Shown piece after piece: positions 37,671 to 49,600 of a stretch of DNA of 64,000 bases. The DNA lies in the NCBI RefSeq assembly GCF_018320785.1, contig NC_054866.1:30419000-30482999 (forward strand), given 5' to 3'. The notes beneath the pieces are model-generated. The model did no database searches. It had not been told where the DNA came from and saw only the letters and a list, made by a program, of their open reading frames with translations. Every line of letters starts with the position of its first letter. Position 1 is the first letter of the stretch. This DNA comes from Cheilinus undulatus. Its lineage: Eukaryota; Chordata; Actinopteri; Labriformes; Labridae. The position numbers were made by a program, and so were the translations under genes.

Positions 37671-40600
37671 ATGCTAAGGACATCCAAAAGCAATAGTTTC
37701 AGGAGTACATGGTGGCTAATCCTCCTTTCTCTGGTTCATGGGAACAATGTGAGTCAACAGTTCCAGGAGAAGAGGCCCTGCCAGCCAGGTATGCTGTCCA
37801 CTGTTACCTTGTCATACCATAGAAAAAGAATTTTGATGCATTTCATCTGATCACCACGTCTGCATAAGGTTTTTCTGCATAAATTTAGTCTCTTCAGTTA
37901 TTTTCTTACTTTGAAGTGTCGTAATAAAGTTACTCGTAAGTCCTTTGTGTAAAGGTTGGGATTTAGTGATGATTTTTTTTTTCAAGAAAAGTGAAGAATA
38001 GTTCCAAAGTTTCAAAAAAGGCAGACTCAAAGTTTCTTTGAGCTTTGAGTCCTATTTTTTGCTGCTTCATTTTATCACATCTAACACAATATGCCACTAT
38101 TCACCAATTTCTTGCCCTGTAATGCCCTTTTTTCCACTTTTAACAATTTGACACTTCTTGTCCCAATTTGCCACCTTTTTGCATCTTTTAACTAATTTTT
38201 GCCACTTCTCTATAGCACTTTTAACCAAATTGTCAATTTTTTGCCCTATGTGCACCTTTATGCCACAGGAAGCAATTTCTTTCTCTTTGTGGAGCCATTT
38301 TTAATCCAATTTGAGACTTTTTACCAATTCTGGCCACCTTTTTGCCTCTTGTCACCCATTTTTCTTCTTTTGTGCTACTTTGAACCCAATTTTAGGTTAC
38401 TTCTGTCTTTTTGCAACCTTGCAAAGCAGATGGATACACCCATTTCCTTGTTTTTCACCGGTGAATCCATCTTGCAAAGCTCTGGTCTGAACTGTTTTGG
38501 CCCCGTCAGAAAGTGACAGGACCAATCAGCGATGAGGGGCAGTAATATCAGGCGCGGTGGAGTTGTGATGTAAGCAAGCAGCAACAAGAGGCCAGTGCAA
38601 TTATGGTGACAGAGCTTAGCATGGATGCTGCTAAAGCATCAGTTTTATCAGAACTTGACAACATTTGTTGGTTAAAAGACAAACAAAGAACAGCAGTGAG
38701 TTGTTTTCTTTTCAAAAACGGCAAAAGCTGTGCACTGACATGTCTATAGTCGCCATGGTTCACGTTATTCTTTGGTAGCTGTGCACGCGCACCTTGATCG
38801 CGGCTGCGTCACGTATTTTGTTGCTCTGGTTGACCCGTAAAGAGGTGACAGACAGAACGTTCATCCAATCACAATCTGAGTTTTTGTCAAAGCCTCTGCC
38901 CTTTCCCAAACGCTTGGTATTAAAGTTTTTCCAGATGGATGTGTGAAACACATCCATCTGACATGTCAGGTTACTCTTTTTGGCCACTTTTTACAATTTG
39001 ACTTTTCTTTTCTTTTTTTTTTTTTTTTGCCATTTTCTTCCCATTTTTTCCACCTTTATTTGTCCTTTATTGCTAGATTCTGCCTTTTTACCCCATTTTT
39101 CCACCTTTTTTGCAACTTTTATCAAATGTTTGCTGCTTTTTGCCATTTTTTGCCACTTCATCTAGCCACTTATGACACAATTGGACACTTTTTGCAGTAT
39201 TTTGCCTCTTTTAATCATTTTTTGATACTTTCTCCCACTTTTCACAATTATTCAATTCCTGAATATTTGTCTCAGTTTGCAGGTTTGCATGTTGCAGGTG
39301 ATGATGACAGTACAATTTACAAGCAAACTATATATATATATATTACATTATCATAAAAAGCAAACACTGAAACTCAGGTACATGTAAAAAGAAGGTGTGT
39401 TTGTGGTTTAAAAGTTTGGAAAACTATCTCTAACAATGAATATCGCAATGGATAGTGGGATACATAGTTTCTTCATCCTTGTAAAAAATATGTCCACCTT
39501 TGCCACTCCTCCACTTGTTAATGCATTAAACGTTTTGATATAGTGATTTTGTGAAATATCAATGGAGGGTTTTAATGGGAAATTTACTTCTGGAACCAGA
39601 GCTGTCCGAAAAGTATGGAGCACTGTTGAGTTTTATTGTGAGGTGACAGTGATCTTATGCCATATTATAGCCTCTTAGACAGACGTCTTCTATATGCTTT
39701 GCACATATTTAAGAAATTTCAGACTGTTTGTTACTGCTCTAGACTAACATGAGACATACAACAGAACACCTACAATAGCAGGACTATGGAGGAATATAAC
39801 ATCAATAATTCAATAATACTTTTGGCTACTATGTGAGTCAAACTGCATTTTACAGTAACTTCTAGTGATTATCTGTTTGTGAATTCTTTTTTGGCTCAGT
39901 AATAATCATTGATGGCGACTGTAAAGGTGAAGTTCTGTTGCTTATAGGTTTCTACTGCCCTTTGGGAAGCTTCACGCCAGTCCCCTGTCCAAAGGGAACC
40001 TATGGGCCCTCTGCTGGTGCTGTGTCTATAGACAGCTGTATGAAGTGTCCTCCTCAGCACTACTGTCCTCAACCGGGCCTTTCTACCTCTGTGCCCTGCG
40101 GTCCCCAGGCTCAGCAGCCTCTCCCTGGTCAGGAAACATGCATGTGCCTGGGGGAGGGACAGAGTTTCCAGGTGAATTTTCTTGTTTTTGCACTCAGCAT
40201 GCATGTCTGCTTTGGGGTGTTTTTGTGAACATTTAGCACTAGTTTTTCATTAACATCTCCCACTGTGCCAGTCACCCACTTTCCTCTTTGTCCTCAGAGA
40301 TCATTTTTATTTGATTAACCCAAAGTACAACTCTGATGTCTCGTGCCAATGATTTTTTGTTTACTCAAATATAAGAGTAGCTTCTCTTGGAAACATTAGA
40401 CTGAACAATCTGTAGCTTTAGCCACAAAGAGCTCTAGATCAGGTAACCTCATGGCAGGGTCTGGTTTCCTTGTCTGCTGCAGCCTGCATGGGTGATGAGC
40501 CCTTCTCTCATCAGATCACATAAGGTGATTTAGATTTTTTTTTGACCTAGTTCATTTACCTAGAGGGCTTTACAGCAGCACAGACTCACACAGTGTAGTG

Positions 40601-43600
40601 CAGTGTTCACACCCTTGATTTGAATAAAAAAACGAAAAATGAATAACAGGTTCAGAATTCAAGGAAGCATGGATGGCCTGGAAGATGTGATATTTTGTTA
40701 AGGCTGTAAACTTTGGTTTGATTTTTTGTCTTCAAGTCAAGGACAAGGCCACTAGGATTTATGTTCAACCTTTACTTTTGAATGAGATGTTTGAAAAATG
40801 TTTTGATATATATTTTTTAAACTATACAATGACCAAAGGATGAAAATAATATTGGCGTTCATAGGTTAATGTCATCAGACTACATAATGTTCTTTACTTG
40901 TGGAATCAATATGTCAAGGATTCTTTGAGGGGTTTTGGACTGCAGTTGCAGTGTGGGGGGATCACCCTGGCCTTCCTGGCTCACCTTCAGCTGCTCAGCC
41001 ACTCCTGGCACCTAATTTGTCCAGTGTCTGGATCCTTGTTGGCAGCCCTGGCAGTGCCCTCTCCTGGTTTCTTGTCCAAGGTTGGACTGACTTTTGCTCC
41101 TGGTTTACTGTTGGCAGTCCAAACAGCTCCCCATTTCCAGTTGGCGGCCAAGCCTACCCCAGTTCCCGGTTCTCTGTTGACAGCCCTGCTGAACTCAGCT
41201 CCTGGTTCCTGGTCAACGACTCTACTGACCTCAGCTCCTGGTTCCCTGATGGTGACCCTGCTGATCTCAGCTCCTGGTTGCCCGCCAAAGACACTGCAGT
41301 CCTCAGCTCCTGGTTCCTGGTAAACTGCCCTACTGAGCTCAACTCCTGTTTCCCTGTCAGAAACCCTGCTGACCTCAGCTCCTGGTGCCCCGTCAAAGGC
41401 CCTGCTGACCTCAGCTCCTGGTGCCCCGTCAAAAATCCTGCTGACCTCAGCTCCTGGTTTTCGTCAACAGCCCTGCTGACATTAGCTTCTGATTCCCTGC
41501 CATTGACCCTGCAGACCTCAGCTCCTGGTTCCTGGTCAACTGCCCTGATGACCTCAGCTCCTGGTTCCCCGTCAAAAATCCTGCTGACCTCAGCTCCTGG
41601 TCACCCTCTGGATCTGGCCTGTTCCTAAGTGGGCCCCCTTGCCACCCTGCCGAACCGTCCAGCACCCCCAGGCCAGCTGCCTGGCCCCCCTTCTAAATTT
41701 CCCACCCAAGGTCGGTTCCCTGACCACTCACTGTATCTGTCCTGTGGCCCTGGTTAGCCTCCTGGCCATGCTCCAGACCTTTGTGCCTGTCCAGATGGCC
41801 ACCTAGTCACCTCCTGAACTTTTGCCATTAGAGCAGTAAATTTATTGCAGTTAGATGCTTTGCTATCAAAGCTTGTAACTGCCATCAAATATTGTGTTAT
41901 GTTGATAAAACTATGACTGGTTTTTACAGTGCCAAAACACTGACTGACAGCTGACAGTGATTCTAATATGATTGCTAAGTAACATGTGCTTACAAATGTG
42001 AGCTAATCAGCTCTCACCTATACTTTGATGATGAATTTCTTGCCCTTGAAAATGCATGATTTAAAAAACTGAGAGTAAAATGCTGGTGTCTGAGCATCAC
42101 ATAGTGTTAAGTGGTAGTTGCAACTGTTCTAAGCATTTTTCCCCTTCCTGGCCTCTTGTGACTGAAAACTATGAATACAGTTGCAAGACAGTAAAAGTAC
42201 AGTTGTAGGTCAAGAAAAAACATTAACCTAGCTTCTGTTGTAGTGTGATTTATAGAAATCATATGAGCAAGGGTGTAATTATAGGCCACATGTCCTTGAC
42301 CTACATCCTCCAAAACCTTTTCAGATAACTCTCACAGACCTTTCCTCTGAGACATCATATATCTCAGAAAAGAAGGGCTGTAATTTGCTGGTAATACATA
42401 TTTCCCGTTTTTGATTAAAAAGAAAACTACTTAAAGTCTAGCGGTTACATTCATGAAATAGTCATATTGCAAACATTATAGACAAATAAACATTTCATAA
42501 ATAAAACAGAAAAAAGATCAGACACCTAATCTGGGATTAAATTATGTATAGACCCATTTAAAGGTAGTTGCACAAGCAATGGCTCACTTTAGCTTCATTT
42601 GCTTTACCTAAAGCTAACATAGCTATGCAGGCTACATGATTAATGTTACTACATAAGCCAATGTAGCTAAGGTAGCTTTAGCAATGTAAGCTTTAGCAAA
42701 TGTCGCTAAAGCTAACATAGCTACATGCCTAATGTATCTACATGGCTTTAATAGCTGCTTCGTGTGCCTAGCTTCAGCTACGTTAGTCAGTTATCTTTAG
42801 CTAAATTAGATTTAGCAATGAGAGGTTTAGCAAACATGGCTAAAGCTAATGTTGCTATATAGATAATGTAGATACACTGCTTACATAACTGCTTTGTGAG
42901 CTTGGCTTTAGCCATGTAGATATGTAGCTCTATTATCTACATGGCTAGGAGCAACAAAAGCTATGCTTGCTGCACTGGAATGTTTTCATGAAGGATGAGA
43001 TTTTTTCCTGTAATCAGGTTTTGCCTGTCTGGCTTTTAATCTGGTATCTTGACTATTACCTTAACCCTTATCCTAACGCTAAACTAAAGTTTACTCTGAT
43101 TTTATTTCTAAAGGTTAAGCGTGCATTTCCGTTCTGAGATATACAGCATCTCAGATGAACAGTCCGTCAGGCCGTGGTCTTCAGAGATCAATGTCTGTGT
43201 CTTGGATCATCCTTGAGTCAAAATGGTCATTCATGCAAAGTCTGACAAGAATTCCTCAGAGGATTTTATAGATATCATATTGACAAGCAAGGGATTGCAC
43301 TGAGGCCTGATGACCTTGATCTTTGACACCCAAAATCTAATCAGTTCATCCTTGCATCATGGTGGATGTTTGCGCAAAGTTTGAAGAAAATCCCTCAAAG
43401 TGTTCTTGTGAAATTTCACGTTTGCATAACCTGACACGTCAGATGGATGTGTTTCACACATCCATCTGGAAAAGCTTCAATAGGAAACGTTTGAGAAAAG
43501 GCAGAGGCTTTGAAAAAAACTCTGAGTATGATTGGATGAACGTTCTGTCTGTCACATCTCTACGGGCCAATCAGAGCAACAAAACACGTGACGTAACAGC

Positions 43601-46600
43601 TATCAAGCTGCGCGTGCGCAGGTATGGAGGAATAACCCAACACATGGCGACTATAGACAAGTAAGTACTCGACTTTTGTCCTTTTTGAATAGAAAACAAC
43701 TCACTGCTGTTCTTTGGTCTTCTTTTAATGAAGAAATGTGGTCAAGTTCTGATAAAACTGGTGCTTTAGCAGCATTTACGCTGGCCTCTTGCTCCTGCTT
43801 GTTTATGTCACGACTCTGCCGTGCCTGAATGTACTGCCCCTCGTTACTGATTGGTGCTGTCACTTTCTAACTGGGCCCAAACGGTTCAGATGGGAGCTTA
43901 GCAAGATGGATTCGCCAGTGAAAAACAGGGATATAGGTGTATCCATCTGCTTTGCAAGGTTAACGTTTACATGCAAGGGATGAACATATGACCTAATGAC
44001 CTTTGACCTTGAAAAAAAAATCTGTTCATCTTTGAGTTAGAGTGACATTTGTGCAAAGTTGTAAGAAAATCCTTCAAACTCTCTTGAGATATCTTGTTCA
44101 CCAGCATGGCCTGGGTAGATAGAAATGGTTTGAATGGCTTTTTCAATAAATAAATGGAAGAACAAACCTGCACATTAGGTAACAATGTGACCACGTAGTG
44201 AACTGTTGGTGTTATACAACAAGATGTTTGAACCCTTTCGCCTCTCTTGCAGACCAGCGATGGGCGGTGCCAATGTGTCCTCGGCTACCAACCTGCCAGT
44301 TCTGGAGGTGCATGTCTACAGAAACAGTTTGATGTCTGCAGAAACGGACAAAAGCGCACACAGTATGGAGACTGTCTGGATAGACATCAGTGGTCTCTTT
44401 ACTGCAGGCAGCAGGTTTGAGCACATTTACATCACTCACAGGAAACACAGTAAAGGAGAGCACAGGTCATAAAACATCATACAGCAGGAAAGCTCATTCT
44501 GAAGATGTGTCTGACACTGACAAAACTCAGCAATCAGAGGTGAGGCTAATGAGTACAACCCAGATGTCTTTGCCCTTTCTTCCATGAACCTTGCGGTGGT
44601 TTATCTAGAACAGACTTGTATCAGTTCCACTTAATGTTTAACTACAAAGTGCTTCCTCTGCCTGTTTTTTAGCAAGGCCTTCAATGTTCTCCCCGTGCTG
44701 TGTTTATTTTTGTCACTGTCCTTCATAGGTACAAATGACCTTACACCTAGTTACATGCATGACAGAGCACCATAGTACACTTCCTGTGAGAACTACTCTC
44801 TTACAAAAACAGCTTCAAGTAGAGATTTACACAAATTATCTGCATTTGAAAAAAAAAAGAACACTTTACCTAAAACAATCCTATTATTTTATTGGTTATG
44901 TCCTACAGGTGTGTCAATCTGCAGAGGACTACAGGGGATATGATGGAGAGCTTGGCCTGTGTTTCTGTAGAGAGCCTCCCGGAAGAGCTGCATGTGAAGG
45001 GCTATGCATGAACAAGCCATCTACTCACCTGCAGCTTCAGTGCAGCTCCAGTGGAGAAATGGAGGTGGTGATGAGTGATGACAGTCAGGTGAGTGAAGAT
45101 AGCTGTAGATTGGCAAATCCCCAGAAAGATAGTGTGTGCATGCATACGTGAACACACCTGCAAAATACAGAGAGAAATGAAAAGATACCATTTCAGATTT
45201 TGAAACTCGCTATATCTGATAAGAGTTTTACTCGTGATAACCTTATCTCAACAAGTTCTGAAATATATAACACGAAACAGGCAATTTACAGCAGGCAAGA
45301 GCTCTTTGTTGACATTTCCTTGGGAGAGGTTCAGTGTTAATGGTTTGTTAGCAGATTTAAGAAGCAGGGGATTTATTCAGAAGAAAAAGACAAACATAGA
45401 TCAGAAAGAGGATAACATATAGTATTCTGACAACAAGCACTGCAATTATCAAACTAGGACAGCACTATTTTGACCGGGATCATCCTGTTTTCAGGCTGTG
45501 TCCCATGTCCCAACAAAAATCTATAAGGCACGAATATGTCCTGATTTTGAACAACCCATGTGCTGAGTTTAGCCAGATAACGCACCATGCCTGCAACACT
45601 TTAAAGCTCACTACTGATTTATTGGTGCATGTATCAATCAATCTCAGTGTGCATATCATTGCATTAGATAGGCTAACTGTTAAGGAACAGCATTTTTGGA
45701 AGAAAGGAACAACTTTCCTCAGAAAGCACCAGGTATTAATTCTGCCACATTTTGCATACACTTCAAGTGTCTATATTCAATATATTCCAATATGACAAAT
45801 CCATATTAAAGTCAGCAGCAAATGATGGATACATGCTAGAAAATATGGTCACCCTGTAAGTAATGTAAATGGTAAATAGACTTGAGCTTGTATAGTGCTT
45901 CTCTAGCCCTTTTGACTACTCAAAGCACTTTTACTCTGCAAAATACTCCTGACCCTTTTCACCCTTTCACTTTATTCACTCAACATTCACACACTTACGG
46001 CAGAAGTTATTATGAAAAATTGTCCATCAGTATTAGCCAACTACTCTTCACCACAACAGTCTGGTACTCAGTCTGGTGCCTGCAAAACTGCTCATGCTGC
46101 ACCAATCTATTTGTCAGTCTCACTGTCCATTCTTCCCTTACTCATGAACAAGACCCAAAAATACTCAAACTTCTTCAACTGAGATAAAGCACCTCCAAGT
46201 CTGAGGACCAAAGCCCTAGACTTGGAGTGAAACCTCCTGAGCTGCAAACTGCCCCAGTGCCTGATGGAGGTCCCCCTTGAGGAAGCCAGCAGAACCACAT
46301 TATCTGCAAAAAGAGGAGCTGCATCCTTACCTTATGTTCCATAGAGAACTGCATAATGCGAACCATTGCAACTGTACATGTCAGTACACGACTTTTGTCG
46401 TTTTTGAAAAGAAAACAACTCAATGCTGTTTTTATTTTCTTCTTTTAACCAACAAATGCGTCAAGTTCCAATAAAACTGGCGCTTTAGCAGCATCCATGC
46501 TTATGTCTTCCGCCATAATTGCACCGGTCTCTTGTCGCTGCTTGCTTACGTCACGACTCTGCTGAGCCTGAAAGTACTGCCCCTCGACGCTGGTCCTGTC

Positions 46601-49600
46601 AATTTCTAACCGGGCCCAGACAGTTCAGACAGGAGCTTTGCAAGATGGATTCGCCAGTGGGAAACACAGAAATGGGCATATCCATCTGCTCTGCAAGGTT
46701 AGGAAAAATGTGCATCTATCAATAACAGTTAGAAAAAACTGATACAGCCTGACCATAGAGTGTTCATCTGGCTTTTGAACCTTCAGCCCTGTATTTTTGA
46801 GCCACCGGAGCAAGAATCAGATTCAGAGCTGTAGGACACTTATCCCACATCCTGGAGGGGTGTAGATAAACAGACCCAGCTTTACCTTAAATTCTGGTAT
46901 CAATGGAAAATACACCTTCAAAATGATGGTGAAAAACCTGAACCTGAACCATAAACTATAATAAGTCATACACAGTTAAAATGCATGGTTAATTTTTGGT
47001 GCATATTTTTAGCCTCATGTGCAAACTATTTCATTTCAAACCCATGCAGACATAAACTGTCTTTGAGCTACATGCCTGGTTAGAAATGGTATACACTATG
47101 CCTTTTATGTGATACAGTCTTTATTACAAAGCAAAACATGTGTCTATTCATGCTGAACAATGATATTGTGCATTGCAGGCGTTGGCTGTCTCAAGAGACT
47201 TATTGAAGATGCTTTTTAAACACTCCCAGGGGAATCTTCAGTGCAACAGCCACCTTAACTCCTCACATCCCGTCTATATTGTTCAGATGACAGGTAGACC
47301 TACATCAGTCACAACGCACACAGTAGCAGTCTGTCTGGCCTGCTGTCATTCTAATCTGACTGTCTCTCAAACATTTCACAGAGGATGGGTTTGTGGGCTT
47401 GATCAGCGGCTACCCAAAGGAGCTTCAGAAACTGTTTCCTGACACAAAAAGCTCAGCTGGTTGGTCATGATAGGAACAAAGTTTGTTTTTTTTTTGCCTC
47501 ATCATTGCCATTTAGTCATAGCAGTGATAAAGGGCCTGTGCTCATGTTTCCTTTTTTTTAGAAAGTTACTCTACCATTATCTGGGATATCAATGAAGTTG
47601 GAAATCATGGCAGAGAAAACAACTCAAGCAGCAGGAAAGGAACCATGGGGGATACCAAGGAAGCAAGAGAAACAAATGTAGATGGAGTTCTGAACCCCAC
47701 TACCTGTCTCCATCTGAATGACATACTGCTGTTTACAGTGGACACACGCCACTATCCTCAGTATGATTTGTAAGTCAGATTTTCATCTATTCGTCCATGT
47801 CAGTCTTATGCATTGCACACTGTTTTGCACCTTTTCTCATTGCTTATCTCACCTCTCCTAGTGACAACTTGTACAACACAAACAGTGACTTTGACTGGGG
47901 AGCGTTCAGACAGCTAGAAGAAGAGCTGACTCTGTCCTGGACACCACCAAACTTCTTCTCAGTGGTCTTCAGCCAGCCTGGAGTTTATGTTTTTACACTG
48001 AGCAGCCATCAGCATAAGCACATGGTAATGACATTGAAAAATAATAATAGTGGAGGTGCTTTAAATCAGTGATCACCACCTCTTTGCATTGTGTAAACTA
48101 TAACCAGGCAAACATGTTAAATGCATTTCTTACCTTCTTGAGCCTTTGCAAAGCCATTTTTTAATGTTTTGCCCCTCACACTGCTTGTGGAGGTATGCTT
48201 GTTCCTCAACAACAAAAATGCGTTTCAAGTGTCCTGAAGGTGTGCTTGTGTGTTTGATGTCAGGATGCCTGATATAAATTGTGGACACTTGTGCTCAAAA
48301 GTTTTACGGCACATTTTGAAATTAGCCCTAGAAATAACTGCATTTACCAGCACTAAGTTCAGAGGGTGTCCGGTACAAAGCTTGATTGGTGCCAAAGTTA
48401 AGGCCCTCTCACACCTTTGCCATTAATTTGCACCTGCTGTACAAGCTATCCTTTGGCAGAGCAAATTTGTGGCTTTGTTCTTTCAGACAAACTTTTTTTT
48501 TTTCAGATTGATTTTTGGGCTTTTTTTTATGCCTTTATTGACATAGGAGGACAGTGGACAGAATTGGAAACAGGGATGAGAGAGCTTGGGAGAGATGTGG
48601 AAAAATGCCACAACCAAATACATTGTGATGTTTCACAAGGCTTACGCTTGTTTCCACATACGTATATATGTCTGATGTCTATTAACACAAGTTGATAGCT
48701 TATGAACAGTGTTACTCACCTCAAAAAGTCAATGGATGGTCCAGATTCCAGGTCTGTCATCGGTAGATCCATCTTACAAGGCTTTGGTTTGAAAAGTTTG
48801 TGCCTGGTTTGAGGATAGGCGGACCAATCAGCTTCATTTGAGTAGAGCGAGGCAGTAGTTATGGGTGGGATTTAATAGTATTGCAAGCAAATAAACACTG
48901 GCTGTCACCAGTGAAGTGATTAGCTCTGGCAGCAGATGATTCATCAACTGGCTCCACAGATTGTGAATAACGATAGTGGCTGCCTGTCAAGCTCAGTTTA
49001 CTCACCCTCGCTGATATTTTTCAAAGGTTCTGCAATTCCCAAACACTGATTGTGGATGGTTGCCCAGATAAATGTGATATCCATGCTATGGATGTATGTG
49101 CAACAGTCTATCTGGCCTGTCAGGATACAGTCTTAGAGAGGGTGGATATTTATTTCAAGTGCAACAAATTATGTCTGGGTGTGAAATATAGTACTCACAT
49201 GGCAAGAAAGTGTATGAAGACTTTTGATTGTTATTGGATTGTCTTCTGTTCCCGCCTTCAGACACTCTATGAATTCATTATTATGCTTGAATTTTGTGAA
49301 GAGACTTTTAAATGTGCTCTTTTTACAAGCGTAAAGGAGCTCCCCCTCTGCACGTTTTGTGTATTCATGTCTACTTTTGTCTCATCTTGTGTTTTTGCAC
49401 AACAAAAGAACCAAGAACTAAGCTTGCATTGGTTTATTGTTGGTCCTAGGAGATGTAAATGTGTTTAACGAATGTTTCTGTACTCCCAATGTAGTTTGTC
49501 CACCAATAGTGATAATATAATTAGACACAAATTCCTGGATTTAAAACAATATATCAAAAACTCCTCAGTATTTCTTCTGTTATGTGTTTCTGTAACTGAC

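Larger units (their letters stand above)
37789..39947. other. Intron 1 of the large gene
   Basis: 2.2 kb. It holds a pyrimidine-rich degenerate repeat interrupted by a complete hAT-like MITE, then AT-rich sequence with an AT dinucleotide run at about 39330-39343. No exon seen: the joined frame from 37788 to 39948 is CCA G|GT, so none is needed. Confidence 0.7.
40172..44252. other. Intron 2 of the large gene
   Basis: 4.1 kb intron containing a 36 bp minisatellite (41030-41615), a TAGC-rich degenerate repeat (42531-42960), and an interspersed repeat split by hAT-like MITE copy B (43200-44150). No extra exon is needed: exon 2 ends CAG and exon 3 begins ACC, both in phase 0. Confidence 0.7.

Noticed and set aside
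38943-39356. 137-codon plus-strand frame, Phe-rich
   Set aside because: It lies over the MITE end and the pyrimidine-rich repeat; low complexity only.
40900-41628. 242-codon plus-strand open frame
   Set aside because: It is read through a 36 bp minisatellite whose other frames, including two on the opposite strand, are open too. It lies in intron 2 of the large gene, whose exons join in phase without it.
48740-48990. Another copy of the hAT-like MITE
   Set aside because: It shares only short text (GATCCATCTTACAAGGCTTTGG, GGACCAATCAGC) with the family. Too diverged to call.
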